From Bdellovibrionales bacterium (lineage in GTDB: Bacteria > Bdellovibrionota > Bdellovibrionia > Bdellovibrionales > JAKFYE01): 39,091 nt of DNA. The DNA is taken from positions 1 through 39,091 of the forward strand of contig JAKFYE010000017.1 of the NCBI GenBank assembly GCA_021731045.1, in the 5' to 3' direction. Within the stretch, counting starts at the first letter, position 1; the number at the start of each line of letters is the position of its first letter. Of this stretch, positions 1 to 8,972 are shown in pieces. Under the pieces are notes generated by a model that saw only the letters and a program-made list of their open reading frames with translations, was not told the DNA's origin and did not search any database. The position numbers and the translations under genes were made by a program.

Positions 1-1
1 A

Positions 2-676
2 ACGACTGCAGCCTGTGCCATTCCATTAGGTGTGGGAGCTGGTGTTTATCTCGAAGAATATGCTCCTAAAAATTGGCTCACCAGTTTTTTTGAATTGAAT
101 ATTGTCAACCTCGCAGGAATTCCCTCTATCACCTTTGGGCTTATGGCTCTCGGATTATTTGTTTATAAACTCCATTTGGGTCAAAGCATTTTAACAGCGG
201 GTCTTACTCTGGGCCTCCTCGTATTGCCGATCGTGATTGTCACCACGCGTGAAGCGATTCGCTCGGTTCCCAATATTATTCGGGAAGCCGCGTACGCGAT
301 GGGTGCGAGCCGTTGGCAGACTATTCAACATCACGTTTTGCCTTATTCGACCGGTGGCATTCTGACCGGGGTTATTATTTCGTTATCACGTGCGATTGGC
401 GAAACCGCTCCACTGATTACAATCGGAGCGCTCACATTTATTGCGTTTTTACCAACATCTCCGATAACAAGCGAACCTCCTTTTTTAAGTTTTGCGTGGT
501 TACAAGATCCTTTTACAGTCATGCCGATTCAAATGTTTAACTGGATTTCTCGACCTCAAACTGAATTTCACGTCAACGCGGCGGCCACGGGTATTATTTT
601 GCTTGGCATGACTTTATTGATGAATACAATTGCAATTGTCATTCGCTATAGATTTAGAAAGAGCGTACGTTGGTAA
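2..676 (+). CDS. pstA: Phosphate ABC transporter permease PstA (5' end outside window)
   Basis: Membrane permease subunit of the high-affinity phosphate importer PstSCAB. The frame is open to the left edge, and the codons before the first possible start (a GTG at 32) already read as PstA ([16 protein letters not shown]), so the gene begins outside the window. Hydrophobic segments alternate with the cytoplasmic EAA-type loop ([25 protein letters not shown], split here as REAIRSVPN then [16 protein letters not shown]), which docks on the ATPase. The C-terminal part has the family's [10 protein letters not shown] signature. Its TAA lies against the start of pstB, so the two are co-transcribed. 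Assignment is firm; only the N-terminus is missing. Confidence 0.93.
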   Translation, partial: TTAACAIPLGVGAGVYLEEYAPKNWLTSFFELNIVNLAGIPSITFGLMALGLFVYKLHLGQSILTAGLTLGLLVLPIVIVTTREAIRSVPNIIREAAYAMGASRWQTIQHHVLPYSTGGILTGVIISLSRAIGETAPLITIGALTFIAFLPTSPITSEPPFLSFAWLQDPFTVMPIQMFNWISRPQTEFHVNAAATGIILLGMTLLMNTIAIVIRYRFRKSVRW

Positions 677-678
677 CC

Positions 679-1452
679 ATGAATACTGAAGTCATCAAAT
701 CTGCAGAAATTAAAAATCTCAAATTTGCATATGGTGACCACATGGTCGTGCGCGATGTTTCTATGCCTATTTACAGAAATCGCATCACGGCTTTAATTGG
801 TCCTTCAGGCTGCGGCAAAACAACATTACTTAGATGCTTTAATCGTATGCACGATCTTTATCCAGGTACAAATTATCAAGGAGAGATTTTATTGTATCCT
901 GAAAGTGAAAATATTTTAAGCCGCAACGTTGACCCAATAGAAGTGCGTATGCGCATTGGAATGGTTTTTCAAAAACCTAATCCGTTTCCAAAAACAATTT
1001 TTGAAAATGTTGCGTATGGATTTCGCGTTCGCGGAATCCGCTCTCGAAGTTTTATCGAAGGCAAAGTTGAAAAGGCACTTCGTCAAGCCGGCATTTGGGA
1101 TGAAGTCAAAGATCGCCTTCACAAACCCGCGATTGCGCTCTCGGGCGGTCAACAGCAAAGAATTTGCATTGCTCGCGCTTTAGCGACCGATCCTGAAATT
1201 TTATTATTAGATGAGCCGACCTCTGCATTAGACCCGATTTCAACGGCCCATATCGAAGAACTTGTTTCACAACTTAAAGAAAAAGTAACGATCGTTATGG
1301 TGACTCACAACCTTCACCAGGCTGGTCGGGTGTCGGACTACACGGCCTTTATGTTTTTGGGAGAATTAGTTGAGTTTGGTCCTACAGACAAAATCTTTAC
1401 CACTCCGTCTGATAAAAGAACCGAAAACTACATTACAGGTCGTTTTGGTTGA
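679..1452 (+). CDS. pstB: Phosphate ABC transporter ATP-binding protein PstB
   Basis: ATPase that powers phosphate import with PstA/PstC. Walker A GPSGCGKT is at residues 41-48, the signature LSGGQQQR near 154-160, and Walker B plus D-loop DEPTSALDP near 178, followed by the switch His in VTHNLHQA. The length of 257 residues is normal. I chose ATG 679. A TTG at 670, overlapping the last codons of pstA, is an alternative with an AAAGAG-like sequence about 5 nt upstream. No hairpin with a T-run follows the stop, so read-through into the phosphatase gene 100 bp downstream is possible. It sits in a phosphate/polyphosphate neighbourhood. Confidence 0.95.
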   Translation: MNTEVIKSAEIKNLKFAYGDHMVVRDVSMPIYRNRITALIGPSGCGKTTLLRCFNRMHDLYPGTNYQGEILLYPESENILSRNVDPIEVRMRIGMVFQKPNPFPKTIFENVAYGFRVRGIRSRSFIEGKVEKALRQAGIWDEVKDRLHKPAIALSGGQQQRICIARALATDPEILLLDEPTSALDPISTAHIEELVSQLKEKVTIVMVTHNLHQAGRVSDYTAFMFLGELVEFGPTDKIFTTPSDKRTENYITGRFG

Positions 1453-1551
1453 TCCTTTTTTGAATGACTATCTGAATTTATTTGTAATTTTTTTTAAATG
1501 TAAGTTTCATAGAGTCTGCGATTCGCATACTGACTCTTAAACGAGGTTGAT

Positions 1552-2469
1552 TTGGAAAAAGCAGCTGCCATAGATATCGGATCTAACGCCATCCGCATGG
1601 TTGTTGGGGGATGGGACGAGCAAGATCATATTCAAATCTATCGCAAAATGCGTGAACCCGTTCGTTTGGGTAAAGATGTCTTTGAAAAGAATAGAATGAT
1701 CACGGCCGAATCTTTTGGTGCCGCTCTCAAAGCTTTTGAAAAATTTAAAAAAGCCATCGATATCCAAGAAGTTAAAAACGTAAAGGCCGTTGCTACGAGC
1801 GCCGTCCGCGAAGCCACTAATGGTAAGGAGTTCGTCGAAACTATTTTTAAAACATACGGCATCAAAGTTCAGATTATCGACGGCATAGAAGAAGCCAAAC
1901 TTATTCAACGAGCGGTTGAAAGCGAAATTTCATTAGATTCACGCCGAGCACTTTTAATTGATATCGGTGGTGGAAGCGTTGAGGTTACAGTTATTGATAA
2001 AAATAAAATTCAATTCATGGAAAGCTTTCCTTTGGGCACGGTCCGCCTACTAAAATTTGCCGAGACTGAAAAGATTTCGGATAAAGAACTCGACAAGACG
2101 ATCGCAAATACGCTTTCTGGATTTGCTAAAAAATTTTCAGAAATCAAAAAGAAGGCGCCTTTAGAAATTGCGATCGGCACGGGTGGTAACGTCGAATGTT
2201 TGGGCGTGGTACGTGCAGCTCTATTTAATAAAAGTTCTATCTCAAAAGTATATTTAGAAGAGCTCGATAAAATTATAAAGAAGTTGAGTGAGATGTCTTA
2301 TAAAGAACGAGTTGAAAAGTGGAATCTGAAAGTCGATCGCGCAGATGTAATTTTACCTGCGGCCCTAGTCGTGCGAAAAGTCATGCAGCTTACAGAAATC
2401 GAAACGTTGCAAATCCCACGCGTCGGCTTGAAGGATGGACTCTTACTGTCTTTACTCAAGAAGCCTTAA
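1552..2469 (+). CDS. Ppx/GppA-type exopolyphosphatase / pppGpp phosphatase (short form)
   Basis: ASKHA-fold phosphatase of the Ppx/GppA family, which hydrolyses terminal phosphates of polyphosphate and/or pppGpp. Seen: the first phosphate-binding loop DIGSNAIRMVV at about residues 8-18, the second loop IDIGGGSVEV near 137, and TGGNVECL further on. At 305 residues it is the short form, lacking the C-terminal HD-like domain of E. coli Ppx/GppA. The start is TTG 1552, preceded by GAGG at about 7 nt. Which substrate dominates cannot be told from sequence. Nearby ppk on the other strand favours a role in polyphosphate turnover (inference). Its stop codon abuts the stop of the convergent lipoprotein gene with no spacer. 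Confidence 0.9.
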   Translation: MEKAAAIDIGSNAIRMVVGGWDEQDHIQIYRKMREPVRLGKDVFEKNRMITAESFGAALKAFEKFKKAIDIQEVKNVKAVATSAVREATNGKEFVETIFKTYGIKVQIIDGIEEAKLIQRAVESEISLDSRRALLIDIGGGSVEVTVIDKNKIQFMESFPLGTVRLLKFAETEKISDKELDKTIANTLSGFAKKFSEIKKKAPLEIAIGTGGNVECLGVVRAALFNKSSISKVYLEELDKIIKKLSEMSYKERVEKWNLKVDRADVILPAALVVRKVMQLTEIETLQIPRVGLKDGLLLSLLKKP

Positions 2470-3954
2470 TTATTTTTTTCCTGAGACAAATGTTAAGTCG
2501 TCAAAATAAATTTTAACTCCCGAACCGCTTGGACGTACCGGAAAAATACCGAAGTGATCCAAGGTAAAGCCGTTTTGTTTTAAGACTGGTGGCAAGTCAT
2601 AAACATAAGTTTGATCGCCAAGATAGACCTTAATTGCGCCGCTTTTAAAATTAGCATTAGGGTCGTAAATGATTCGCCAATTGAGAGTGGATCCATCGGG
2701 CAAAATCACTGGGCCTTCGTTAGGATCGCCTCTTTCTTTGCCGGCTTTTACGATCGGACGAAAATAAAATCCAACGGCGCTAGGACCTTCTATCTCAATT
2801 CCGACGATTCCAGGCGAGCCCAAGTTTCCATAAGTGTCTTCGTCGCCCCAGGTATTGTTAAACCAACCAATTATTGCGCCGCTATCTGATTGACCGAGTG
2901 GAAACGTCACGGTGCCTGAAGCTTCTAAGTAATCATTTTGATTTAACGGCCCGACAGAAGTTGCATATATATAACTATCAGTAGAGTTATCCATCCTCCA
3001 AATCAGACCGCCTATTCTCTTATTTTCAGCATCGTATCCAAAATCAAAGTTTCCGTAAGTTTCCAAATCGTTAAAGGTCACATTATTACCAACACCCTCC
3101 CAATTTGGGTCTGAAGAAAATTTTAATTTTTTTGTACCTGTAGAGGATTCATACTCGATATCGTCAAAATATATTTCAATTGAGGCGCCTGCTGATTTTC
3201 CGAGATGAAAAATTCCAAAGCGATCAAATAACGCTCCGTCATCACGGTAATTTTTTGTAAAATCTATTTTACTAGTATTTCCATCTAACGTAATAGTCGC
3301 GGAACCTAAACCGGAATTTGCGTCTGGGTTGTAATCAATAGAAAAGGTGTGACGATTATGAAAATCCAACGCCGGAAATTCAGTATATCCCGTTGCAGCT
3401 GCATTCCAAGTTGCACTCGTAAACGCACCCAACGCGTATCCAGTTCCGTGATCCGCTTGCGTGTGGAGTCCAAGAAAATTTGGCGGGCGCCAACCTTGCT
3501 CTCGACTATTAAACCATCCTATAAAAGCTCCTCCATCTGAACCGTCTTTAATAACAAATGTTCCGGATGCGCGTAGACGATCATTTAAGGTGAGTTGCCC
3601 AATGTTATCTGCATAATATGATTTAGTTAGACTTCGCGAAAACAAACCTCCAATTTCTCCACCACCTAGGCCCACATTGTTAGAAGACGTATAGCCATAT
3701 TTTTGCGTAACGGATTTAGCTTCACCTGCGATTGGTCGATTACGGCTCTCGACCCAATGCGGATCGCTCGAAAAATCAAAAGTCTTTTTTAAGTAGTTAT
3801 TTGCAATGGGTAAATGCATCCAATCATCTGCAACGGCTTGGGCGCTTGTTAGATTCGACAATGAAAGAGACCTCATTCCTCCACAGTTTTGAAATCCTAG
3901 AGACACGAGTGCCACCAAAATAATCGTCGAAAGAAGTATTGTCTGTTTTTTCAT
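2470..3954 (-). CDS. Predicted lipoprotein with an internally duplicated ~200-residue domain
   Basis: Exported protein of unknown function, 494 residues. It has a signal peptide (MKKQTILLSTIILVALVSLG) ending FQNC-GG, an atypical lipobox of a kind I associate with Bdellovibrio lipoproteins (from memory). The body holds two tandem copies, at roughly residues 58-270 and 275-494. Each begins with FSSDP(H/N)W, has an (L)RASGTF / LEASGTV strand, a GAFIGWFN / GAIIGWFN motif, and ends in IYFDD(I/L). The beta-rich repeats suggest a concanavalin-like jelly-roll lectin or glycan-binding fold (inference). Start ATG 3954 has GAGAGGGA just upstream. Its 3' end collides with the phosphatase gene. Confidence 0.75.
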   Translation of the reverse strand: MKKQTILLSTIILVALVSLGFQNCGGMRSLSLSNLTSAQAVADDWMHLPIANNYLKKTFDFSSDPHWVESRNRPIAGEAKSVTQKYGYTSSNNVGLGGGEIGGLFSRSLTKSYYADNIGQLTLNDRLRASGTFVIKDGSDGGAFIGWFNSREQGWRPPNFLGLHTQADHGTGYALGAFTSATWNAAATGYTEFPALDFHNRHTFSIDYNPDANSGLGSATITLDGNTSKIDFTKNYRDDGALFDRFGIFHLGKSAGASIEIYFDDIEYESSTGTKKLKFSSDPNWEGVGNNVTFNDLETYGNFDFGYDAENKRIGGLIWRMDNSTDSYIYATSVGPLNQNDYLEASGTVTFPLGQSDSGAIIGWFNNTWGDEDTYGNLGSPGIVGIEIEGPSAVGFYFRPIVKAGKERGDPNEGPVILPDGSTLNWRIIYDPNANFKSGAIKVYLGDQTYVYDLPPVLKQNGFTLDHFGIFPVRPSGSGVKIYFDDLTFVSGKK

Positions 3955-4049
3955 ATTCCCTCTCGTGTTTGGACTCTATCTATTCTAACAAACTCGAGGA
4001 CATTTTCATAATAAATGGTATTGCGTGGAGGTAAGATAGTCTAGATTGT

Positions 4050-4091
4050 TGCGCCTAAATAAGAGAGGTTTTAGAATCCTCTAGAGGCGCA
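4050..4091. other. Two-step hairpin between two secreted-protein genes
   Basis: A perfect 7-bp outer stem, TGCGCCT (4050-4056) with AGGCGCA (4085-4091), encloses a 5-bp inner stem, AGAGG (4064-4068) with CCTCT (4078-4082). It lies just after the stop of the minus-strand cysteine-rich gene and upstream of the lipoprotein gene. No T-run follows on either strand, so it is not a classic intrinsic terminator. It could be a 3'-end stabiliser or a regulatory site. Confidence 0.4.
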
Positions 4092-4114
4092 CCAGCCTTT
4101 GGTTTGAGTCAAAA

Positions 4115-4612
4115 TTAATAACCGATATTTACAGGTAACGGTATCGCACCCGTAACATTTTGCGGATCGTAAAACCACGGAGTCGTAAATTGACGAGAGG
4201 TTTGGCAATATAAACTCACAGAGTGATGCGTGTTGAGTTCCGTTGCTAGGTCTTCACAGACAGAATCTTTTAAAAGTAAATTTGCGACATCAATATGTAC
4301 AGGACAAAGTACCGCCACTTTCTCGCCGGTTTGACTGTCGATTCTCTCGATGTTGACTAGATTGCAGGTTATGAGATCACCACAAGACATATTATATTTA
4401 AGGTGCCATTGCGTGCATTGAACCGTGTGACAGGCGACATTGATTTTCTCAAGCTTTCCGTTTTGAAGATTTTCAGCCGTACAAATGCAACGGTCATTTT
4501 GTAAGGCGAGACTCTCCTTCTCACAAGAGCCCGGCAAGTATGTACCGTAAGCTGAAAAGGCCAACTGTGGAACCAAACACCCTATCATCAAAACAAAAAA
4601 AGTATTTTTCAT
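4115..4612 (-). CDS. Cysteine-rich secreted protein of unknown function
   Basis: Not recognised as a known family. The 165-residue product starts with a clear Sec signal peptide (MKNTFFVLMIGCLVPQLAFS, cleavage likely after AFS). The mature part carries ten cysteines (SCEKE, RCIC, ACHTVQC, MSCGD, ITCNL, VLCPV, SVCED, LYCQT), an even number consistent with five disulfides in the periplasm or outside the cell. There is no CxxCH heme site. It sits alone between the lipoprotein gene and the sixA end with a ~210-bp downstream-side gap. The start is ATG 4612. A binding or structural role is likelier than an enzyme, but this is inference. Confidence 0.65.
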   Translation of the reverse strand: MKNTFFVLMIGCLVPQLAFSAYGTYLPGSCEKESLALQNDRCICTAENLQNGKLEKINVACHTVQCTQWHLKYNMSCGDLITCNLVNIERIDSQTGEKVAVLCPVHIDVANLLLKDSVCEDLATELNTHHSVSLYCQTSRQFTTPWFYDPQNVTGAIPLPVNIGY

Positions 4613-4704
4613 AAATCCGGAATACCAAACCTACCCGGATAGGACAATTCCAATGACGATTTCTCAACAAACAACCCCCGCCCACCTCCCCCTCCTTTCA
4701 CTTT

Positions 4705-4806
4705 GGGGACGGAGCCCCACTTTTGCAATCTTAAGCATGAAATTTCGGACAAAAAAATTTATAAAAAAGAGCAATGGTTTCAATCGCTTGGGAGGGCTCC
4801 GTCCCC
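4705..4806. repeat. MITE/REP-like element bounded by GGGGACGGAGC inverted repeats (copy 1)
   Basis: The left terminus GGGGACGGAGCCC (4705-4717) and right terminus GGGCTCCGTCCCC (4794-4806) are perfect 13-bp inverted repeats around an AT-rich interior with no open frame. The same GGGGACGGAGC termini bound a second element of nearly the same length at 15506-15603. It lies directly after the sixA stop. It could be a non-autonomous mobile element or an operon-end structure. No transposase is present in the window. Confidence 0.6.
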
Positions 4807-4822
4807 GTTTAGGGGTTGGGAG

Positions 4823-5314
4823 TTAGAGAATGAGTTTTGGGGGGAGGAGGAATTCGAGTTGGAATTCGCCGGGGGCGGGTTCGCGTGTGCTAGTCATAAG
4901 GAGCGCGGCCCCTTTTTTAAAGTCGATAAAAAGATCGAGCTTTCCGGACAACATCCACGTTGCAAATTGGCCCAGAGTTGGGTCGTGTCCAACCAAGATG
5001 TAGCTGCCATCGGGCTTTAGAGACTTGAGAAAAATTAAAAGATCTTCGGGCTCGGAGGTGTATTTTAATTCTGCACGCTCTTCAATTTTTAACTCAAAAT
5101 GATCGCGCAAAATTTCAGCGGTCTGAACTGTTCGGACAAGAGGACTTGAAAAAATTTTATCAAAATCCTTGTCGTGTTTGGCAAGATGCTTCGCTACGAT
5201 TTGAAATTCTTCGATACCCTTTTTAGTTAACGGCCGAAGTTCATCGGGCTTGCCCTCTCCCATCCATTCTTCGCGTTCACCTGCTTTTCCGTGACGCACA
5301 AACAGTAATCTCAT
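4823..5314 (-). CDS. sixA: SixA-type phosphohistidine phosphatase
   Basis: Small histidine-phosphatase-superfamily enzyme; family members remove phosphate from phosphohistidine on proteins. It begins MRLLFVRHGKAG, the RHG motif with the catalytic His at residue 8. The second catalytic His is in LVGHDPTLGQ. The 163-residue length matches SixA. ATG 5314 overlaps the ppk stop as ATGA, so translation is coupled to ppk; a longer in-frame extension starting inside ppk is rejected. As last gene of phoU-phoB-phoR-ppk-sixA it may act on a phosphohistidine protein of this circuit; PPK itself is an obvious candidate (inference). Confidence 0.88.
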   Translation of the reverse strand: MRLLFVRHGKAGEREEWMGEGKPDELRPLTKKGIEEFQIVAKHLAKHDKDFDKIFSSPLVRTVQTAEILRDHFELKIEERAELKYTSEPEDLLIFLKSLKPDGSYILVGHDPTLGQFATWMLSGKLDLFIDFKKGAALLMTSTREPAPGEFQLEFLLPPKLIL

Positions 5315-7491
5315 ACAGCGCCCTCTTCTTTTACCAAATCTTCTTTTACTTTTACCCATCGAGACTTTGTTAGGCTCATCAAAGCCTCTTGAGTTCCTAC
5401 TAGCTTCGGATCATCAGCAAGATTTTTTCGATAGCTTCCATCCGCTTGCATCATCCAAGATTGAACTTGATCATTCAACATGATTTGCAAAGTTTCCCAA
5501 AGTTTTTCTCGTAAAGGTTTATCTTCGATAGGAACAATGGCTTCTACACGATTGTTTAGATTTCGAAACATCCAATCAGCAGAGCCAATTAAAAATTCGC
5601 CATCCAGCGGATCTTTAGCGGCATTTCTAAAATAAAAAATTCTTGAGTGTTCCAAAAATCTTCCAACGATTGAGATCACGCGAATATTATCACTCAATCC
5701 CGGAACCTGAGGACGTAAGCAGCAAAAACCGCGCACAAATAAATCGATCTTCACGCCCACTTGCGAAGCTTGATACAAAAGCTTCATAATTTGCTGATCT
5801 TCTAAACTGTTACACTTCACAATAATATGGGCGGGCTTTCCCAATTTCTTATTGTTCGTTTCACGCTCAATCATGTACGTGAACTTTTCGCGCATATTAA
5901 CAGGTGCGACTAATAATTTTTTGTAATCCTTCTTTAAAGAACGACCCGTCAAAAAATGAAACAGCTCCACAATGTCAGAGGTAAAATCTTCTTTCGCGGT
6001 TAAATAACCAAAATCGGTATAGAGCTTCGCGGTCTGTACATGGTAATTTCCCGTCCCGATATGAACGTAACTTCTTAAACCATCGCTCTCTTCACGCACA
6101 ACTAGAGTTGTTTTTGTATGAGTTTTTAGTCCTACGATTCCGTACACGACATGCACGCCTGCTTTTTCAAGTTCCTGCGCCCAATAAATATTTCGCTCTT
6201 CATCAAAACGCGCCTTTAGTTCTACCAAACATACAACCTGCTTACCCATATCGGCTGCATAAATTAAAAGCGGGATGAGTGGACTATTATCTCCCGTACG
6301 ATAAAGCGTCATTTTAATTGCGAGCACCTTCGGGTCTTCGACGGCCACTTTTAAAAATCGCTCAACCGAATGCGTAAAGCTTTCATAAGGATGATGAACG
6401 AGAACATCTTGGGATTTAATAATAGCGAAAATGTTTTTTTCTTCTTCTATAAGCGCCGGTGGAGATACAGGGTTCCAAATGGGAAATTTTAAATTTGCAA
6501 TTTGCAAGTCCGCGAGAACACCCAAACCGGTATAATCGAGTTGTGAAGAGATTTCGTAGACGTCGCTTTCATTCAGCTCTAACTCTTCCATTAAAAAATT
6601 GAGCATCCATGGATCAGGATTAGCGCCATGCTCAAGGCGAACGACTTTAGCAAAACGACGCATTCGAAGTTCCTCTTCGATCATTTCGAGAAGATCTTCT
6701 GCGTCTTCTTCATCACGCTCGACATCGGCGTTACGGGTGATTCGAAAAGGCATGACGTCTTGAACCTGCATTTGCGGAAACAGCATTTGCAAATTCTCAC
6801 GGATAAGCGAAAGTACATTTAAAAAGCGATACTGATCAGGGGCCTCGCTAGATTCAATACGCACCCACTGCGGTAAATTTTGCGGAAATTTAATTCGCGC
6901 AAAAAGTTTTTCATCACGGTCGGGATGTTTAACCGTTACACCCAGAGAAACCGAAAGATTTGATAAAAACGGAAACGGATGGCCCGGGTCGACCGCCAGT
7001 GGAGTTAAAACCGGAAAGATATTTTTTCTAAAATATTCTTTCGCCCATTCGACTTCATTTGGGGTCAAATTTTTATAATCGAGTAAAAATATTTTATTTT
7101 TCTCCAGATTTGGCGTGATTTCTTTATCAAAACATTCTGCCGCTAATTTTAAAAGTGGGAGCACGCGCGTTCGGATCATTTGCAAGTGTCCTGCGGCGTC
7201 CAACCCATCTGGTGTACGCGCGACCACTCCTGCAAGTAATTGGCGTTTAAATCCACCCACCCGTTTCATAAAAAATTCATCTAAGTTGGAGTTGAAAATA
7301 GAAAGAAACCGAAGTCGTTCCAATAGTGGATTTCGAATATTTAAGGCTTCATGCAAAACACGAGAGTTAAACTCAAGCGCGCCGACTTCGCGATTAATGT
7401 ATTCCGCGCCCGTCAGTGTATCAATCACCGGAGGTGCCGGCTTAATCGACTTTATTTTTCTTCGTCTTGAGGTTTTCTTTTTAACGCTCAT
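5311..7491 (-). CDS. ppk: Polyphosphate kinase (PPK1)
   Basis: Makes polyphosphate reversibly from ATP through a phosphohistidine intermediate. The 726-residue protein has the PPK1 layout: an N-terminal helical domain (EYINREVGALEFNSRVLHEA), a head domain, and two PLD-like C-terminal domains. The autophosphorylated His is expected at residue 458 in GLKTHTK, and the second catalytic His at 615 in RFLEHSRIF. A Lys/Arg-rich N-terminal tail (KKKTSRRRKIK) precedes the first domain. ATG 7491 overlaps the phoR stop (ATGA), and its own stop overlaps sixA the same way. Synthesis is therefore tied directly to the PhoBR phosphate-starvation regulators. Confidence 0.96.
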   Translation of the reverse strand: MSVKKKTSRRRKIKSIKPAPPVIDTLTGAEYINREVGALEFNSRVLHEALNIRNPLLERLRFLSIFNSNLDEFFMKRVGGFKRQLLAGVVARTPDGLDAAGHLQMIRTRVLPLLKLAAECFDKEITPNLEKNKIFLLDYKNLTPNEVEWAKEYFRKNIFPVLTPLAVDPGHPFPFLSNLSVSLGVTVKHPDRDEKLFARIKFPQNLPQWVRIESSEAPDQYRFLNVLSLIRENLQMLFPQMQVQDVMPFRITRNADVERDEEDAEDLLEMIEEELRMRRFAKVVRLEHGANPDPWMLNFLMEELELNESDVYEISSQLDYTGLGVLADLQIANLKFPIWNPVSPPALIEEEKNIFAIIKSQDVLVHHPYESFTHSVERFLKVAVEDPKVLAIKMTLYRTGDNSPLIPLLIYAADMGKQVVCLVELKARFDEERNIYWAQELEKAGVHVVYGIVGLKTHTKTTLVVREESDGLRSYVHIGTGNYHVQTAKLYTDFGYLTAKEDFTSDIVELFHFLTGRSLKKDYKKLLVAPVNMREKFTYMIERETNNKKLGKPAHIIVKCNSLEDQQIMKLLYQASQVGVKIDLFVRGFCCLRPQVPGLSDNIRVISIVGRFLEHSRIFYFRNAAKDPLDGEFLIGSADWMFRNLNNRVEAIVPIEDKPLREKLWETLQIMLNDQVQSWMMQADGSYRKNLADDPKLVGTQEALMSLTKSRWVKVKEDLVKEEGAV

Positions 7492-8972
7492 AGAAAGTTT
7501 TGAACCTCAAGAGTTGCCTGTTTTGGATTCGGGAAGAAACAAATAAACGTGGTACCTACTCCTATCTGACTTTCGACTCGGATTGCGCCTTCGTGTCTCT
7601 GCATGATGTGCTTAACAATGGCTAACCCTAGCCCCGTACCTCCGGCATCGCGCGTACGGGCACGATCGACACGATAAAAACGCTCAAAGATTCGGTTCAC
7701 CTGATCTTGCGCAATGCCAGGGCCATCATCTTTTACACGCAGCTCAACCCCACCCTCAACAGGCACCCATTGCACAAAGATATTCTTCCCTTCAGGAATA
7801 TATTGAATCGCATTTTGAATAAGATTCGTGAGCACTTGCTGCACTCGCGCTTCGTCGCCCCAAAACTCTCGAATTACATAATTTGTTTTTATATTCGTAT
7901 TCTTACGCTGTCGTACAGGCTCCAATTGTTCTAAAATATTCTGAGTGATTGATTCTACGCTGACGTAGGCGCACTGCAAATCAATGCCAGAATCGAGCGA
8001 TGAAAGATCTAACAAATCACTCACTAAAGCTAAAAGTCGATCGACATTTTTGGTAACAACTTGCAAATATTTTTCGCCCTGATCAAATTTGCGCACCTTA
8101 ATGTCTTCTAAAAGAGTTTGCGCATAACCTTTTACCGATGTCAGTGGAGTTCGTAATTCATGAGACACGTTGGCTACAAAATCGATTCGAATCTGCTCGA
8201 GTTGTTTAAGCTCCGTCACATCTTGAAAAACACAAACGGCGCCGTACAACTTGTCTCTTTCGGAATCATTAAGTGGTGCCACCGTAATTTGAAAGTTGCG
8301 TGGTTTCAAAGTGTCTTCGGATGGAATATTAGCCTGAACCCGTCGAACCTTCTTTTCGGTTAAAGTCTGCGCGAGCGCCGATAATACTTCTGGCACCCTT
8401 ACGAGTTCACTCATTCGAGTCATACTCATATCTTTTCCCACAAGATCAAAAATTTTTAAAAAAGAGGCATTAAAAAAAATAGGGCGACTTTCTCGATCAA
8501 CGGCAAAAATAGCTTCAGGTATTGCATCCAGCAGCGTTGTAAGCGTGACACGATCACGTGTGAAACGTTTTTGAGATTTACGCAACCTTTGACGAATGTC
8601 TTCGATAGCTAATTCGATGTCAGACCATTCACCCGACTCGCCCTGCCCAAGATCTTCATCCGCCTCATCTTCGTTTTGCTCGCGCATTGCCTTTACTCGT
8701 GAATATAAAACTCCTAACGGAATTAGCAGTTCCAAAAGAACAAATATGAGTAATCCTACAAATAAAACAAACGAACTGCCGATCATGAGCAACAACACCG
8801 TGTTTAAAAAATTGTCCCACTCAACTTGCGGGAACAAAGCCTGAAGATCAGCCAAAAAATAATATCTAAAAACTGCGTAGAGCAGAATAAAAACAACGAT
8901 AAACAGAATAGAAGATTTAATTAAAAATTTTCTTAGAAGTCGCCACGGAAAGTTTTCTGTTCTAATTTGCAT
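7488..8972 (-). CDS. phoR: Phosphate-regulon sensor histidine kinase PhoR
   Basis: Membrane sensor kinase of the PhoBR two-component system. Two N-terminal membrane segments (about residues 15-35 and 50-85) with little periplasmic sequence between them are typical of PhoR, which senses through the Pst transporter and PhoU. A PAS domain follows (about 140-250, from TTLLDAIPEAIFAVD to VFQDVTEL). The phosphoacceptor is His271 in VSHELRTPL. The ATPase domain shows NLIQNAIQYIPEG, DDGPGIA and GGTGLGLAIVKH. It overlaps phoB by 11 bp upstream and ppk by ATGA downstream. The assignment to PhoR rather than another PAS kinase rests on neighbours phoB, phoU and ppk. Confidence 0.93.
   Translation of the reverse strand: MQIRTENFPWRLLRKFLIKSSILFIVVFILLYAVFRYYFLADLQALFPQVEWDNFLNTVLLLMIGSSFVLFVGLLIFVLLELLIPLGVLYSRVKAMREQNEDEADEDLGQGESGEWSDIELAIEDIRQRLRKSQKRFTRDRVTLTTLLDAIPEAIFAVDRESRPIFFNASFLKIFDLVGKDMSMTRMSELVRVPEVLSALAQTLTEKKVRRVQANIPSEDTLKPRNFQITVAPLNDSERDKLYGAVCVFQDVTELKQLEQIRIDFVANVSHELRTPLTSVKGYAQTLLEDIKVRKFDQGEKYLQVVTKNVDRLLALVSDLLDLSSLDSGIDLQCAYVSVESITQNILEQLEPVRQRKNTNIKTNYVIREFWGDEARVQQVLTNLIQNAIQYIPEGKNIFVQWVPVEGGVELRVKDDGPGIAQDQVNRIFERFYRVDRARTRDAGGTGLGLAIVKHIMQRHEGAIRVESQIGVGTTFICFFPNPKQATLEVQNFL

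Noticed and set aside
4703..5020. Plus-strand ORF over the sixA 3' end
   Set aside because: It is antisense to sixA and begins inside the repeat element; no family features.
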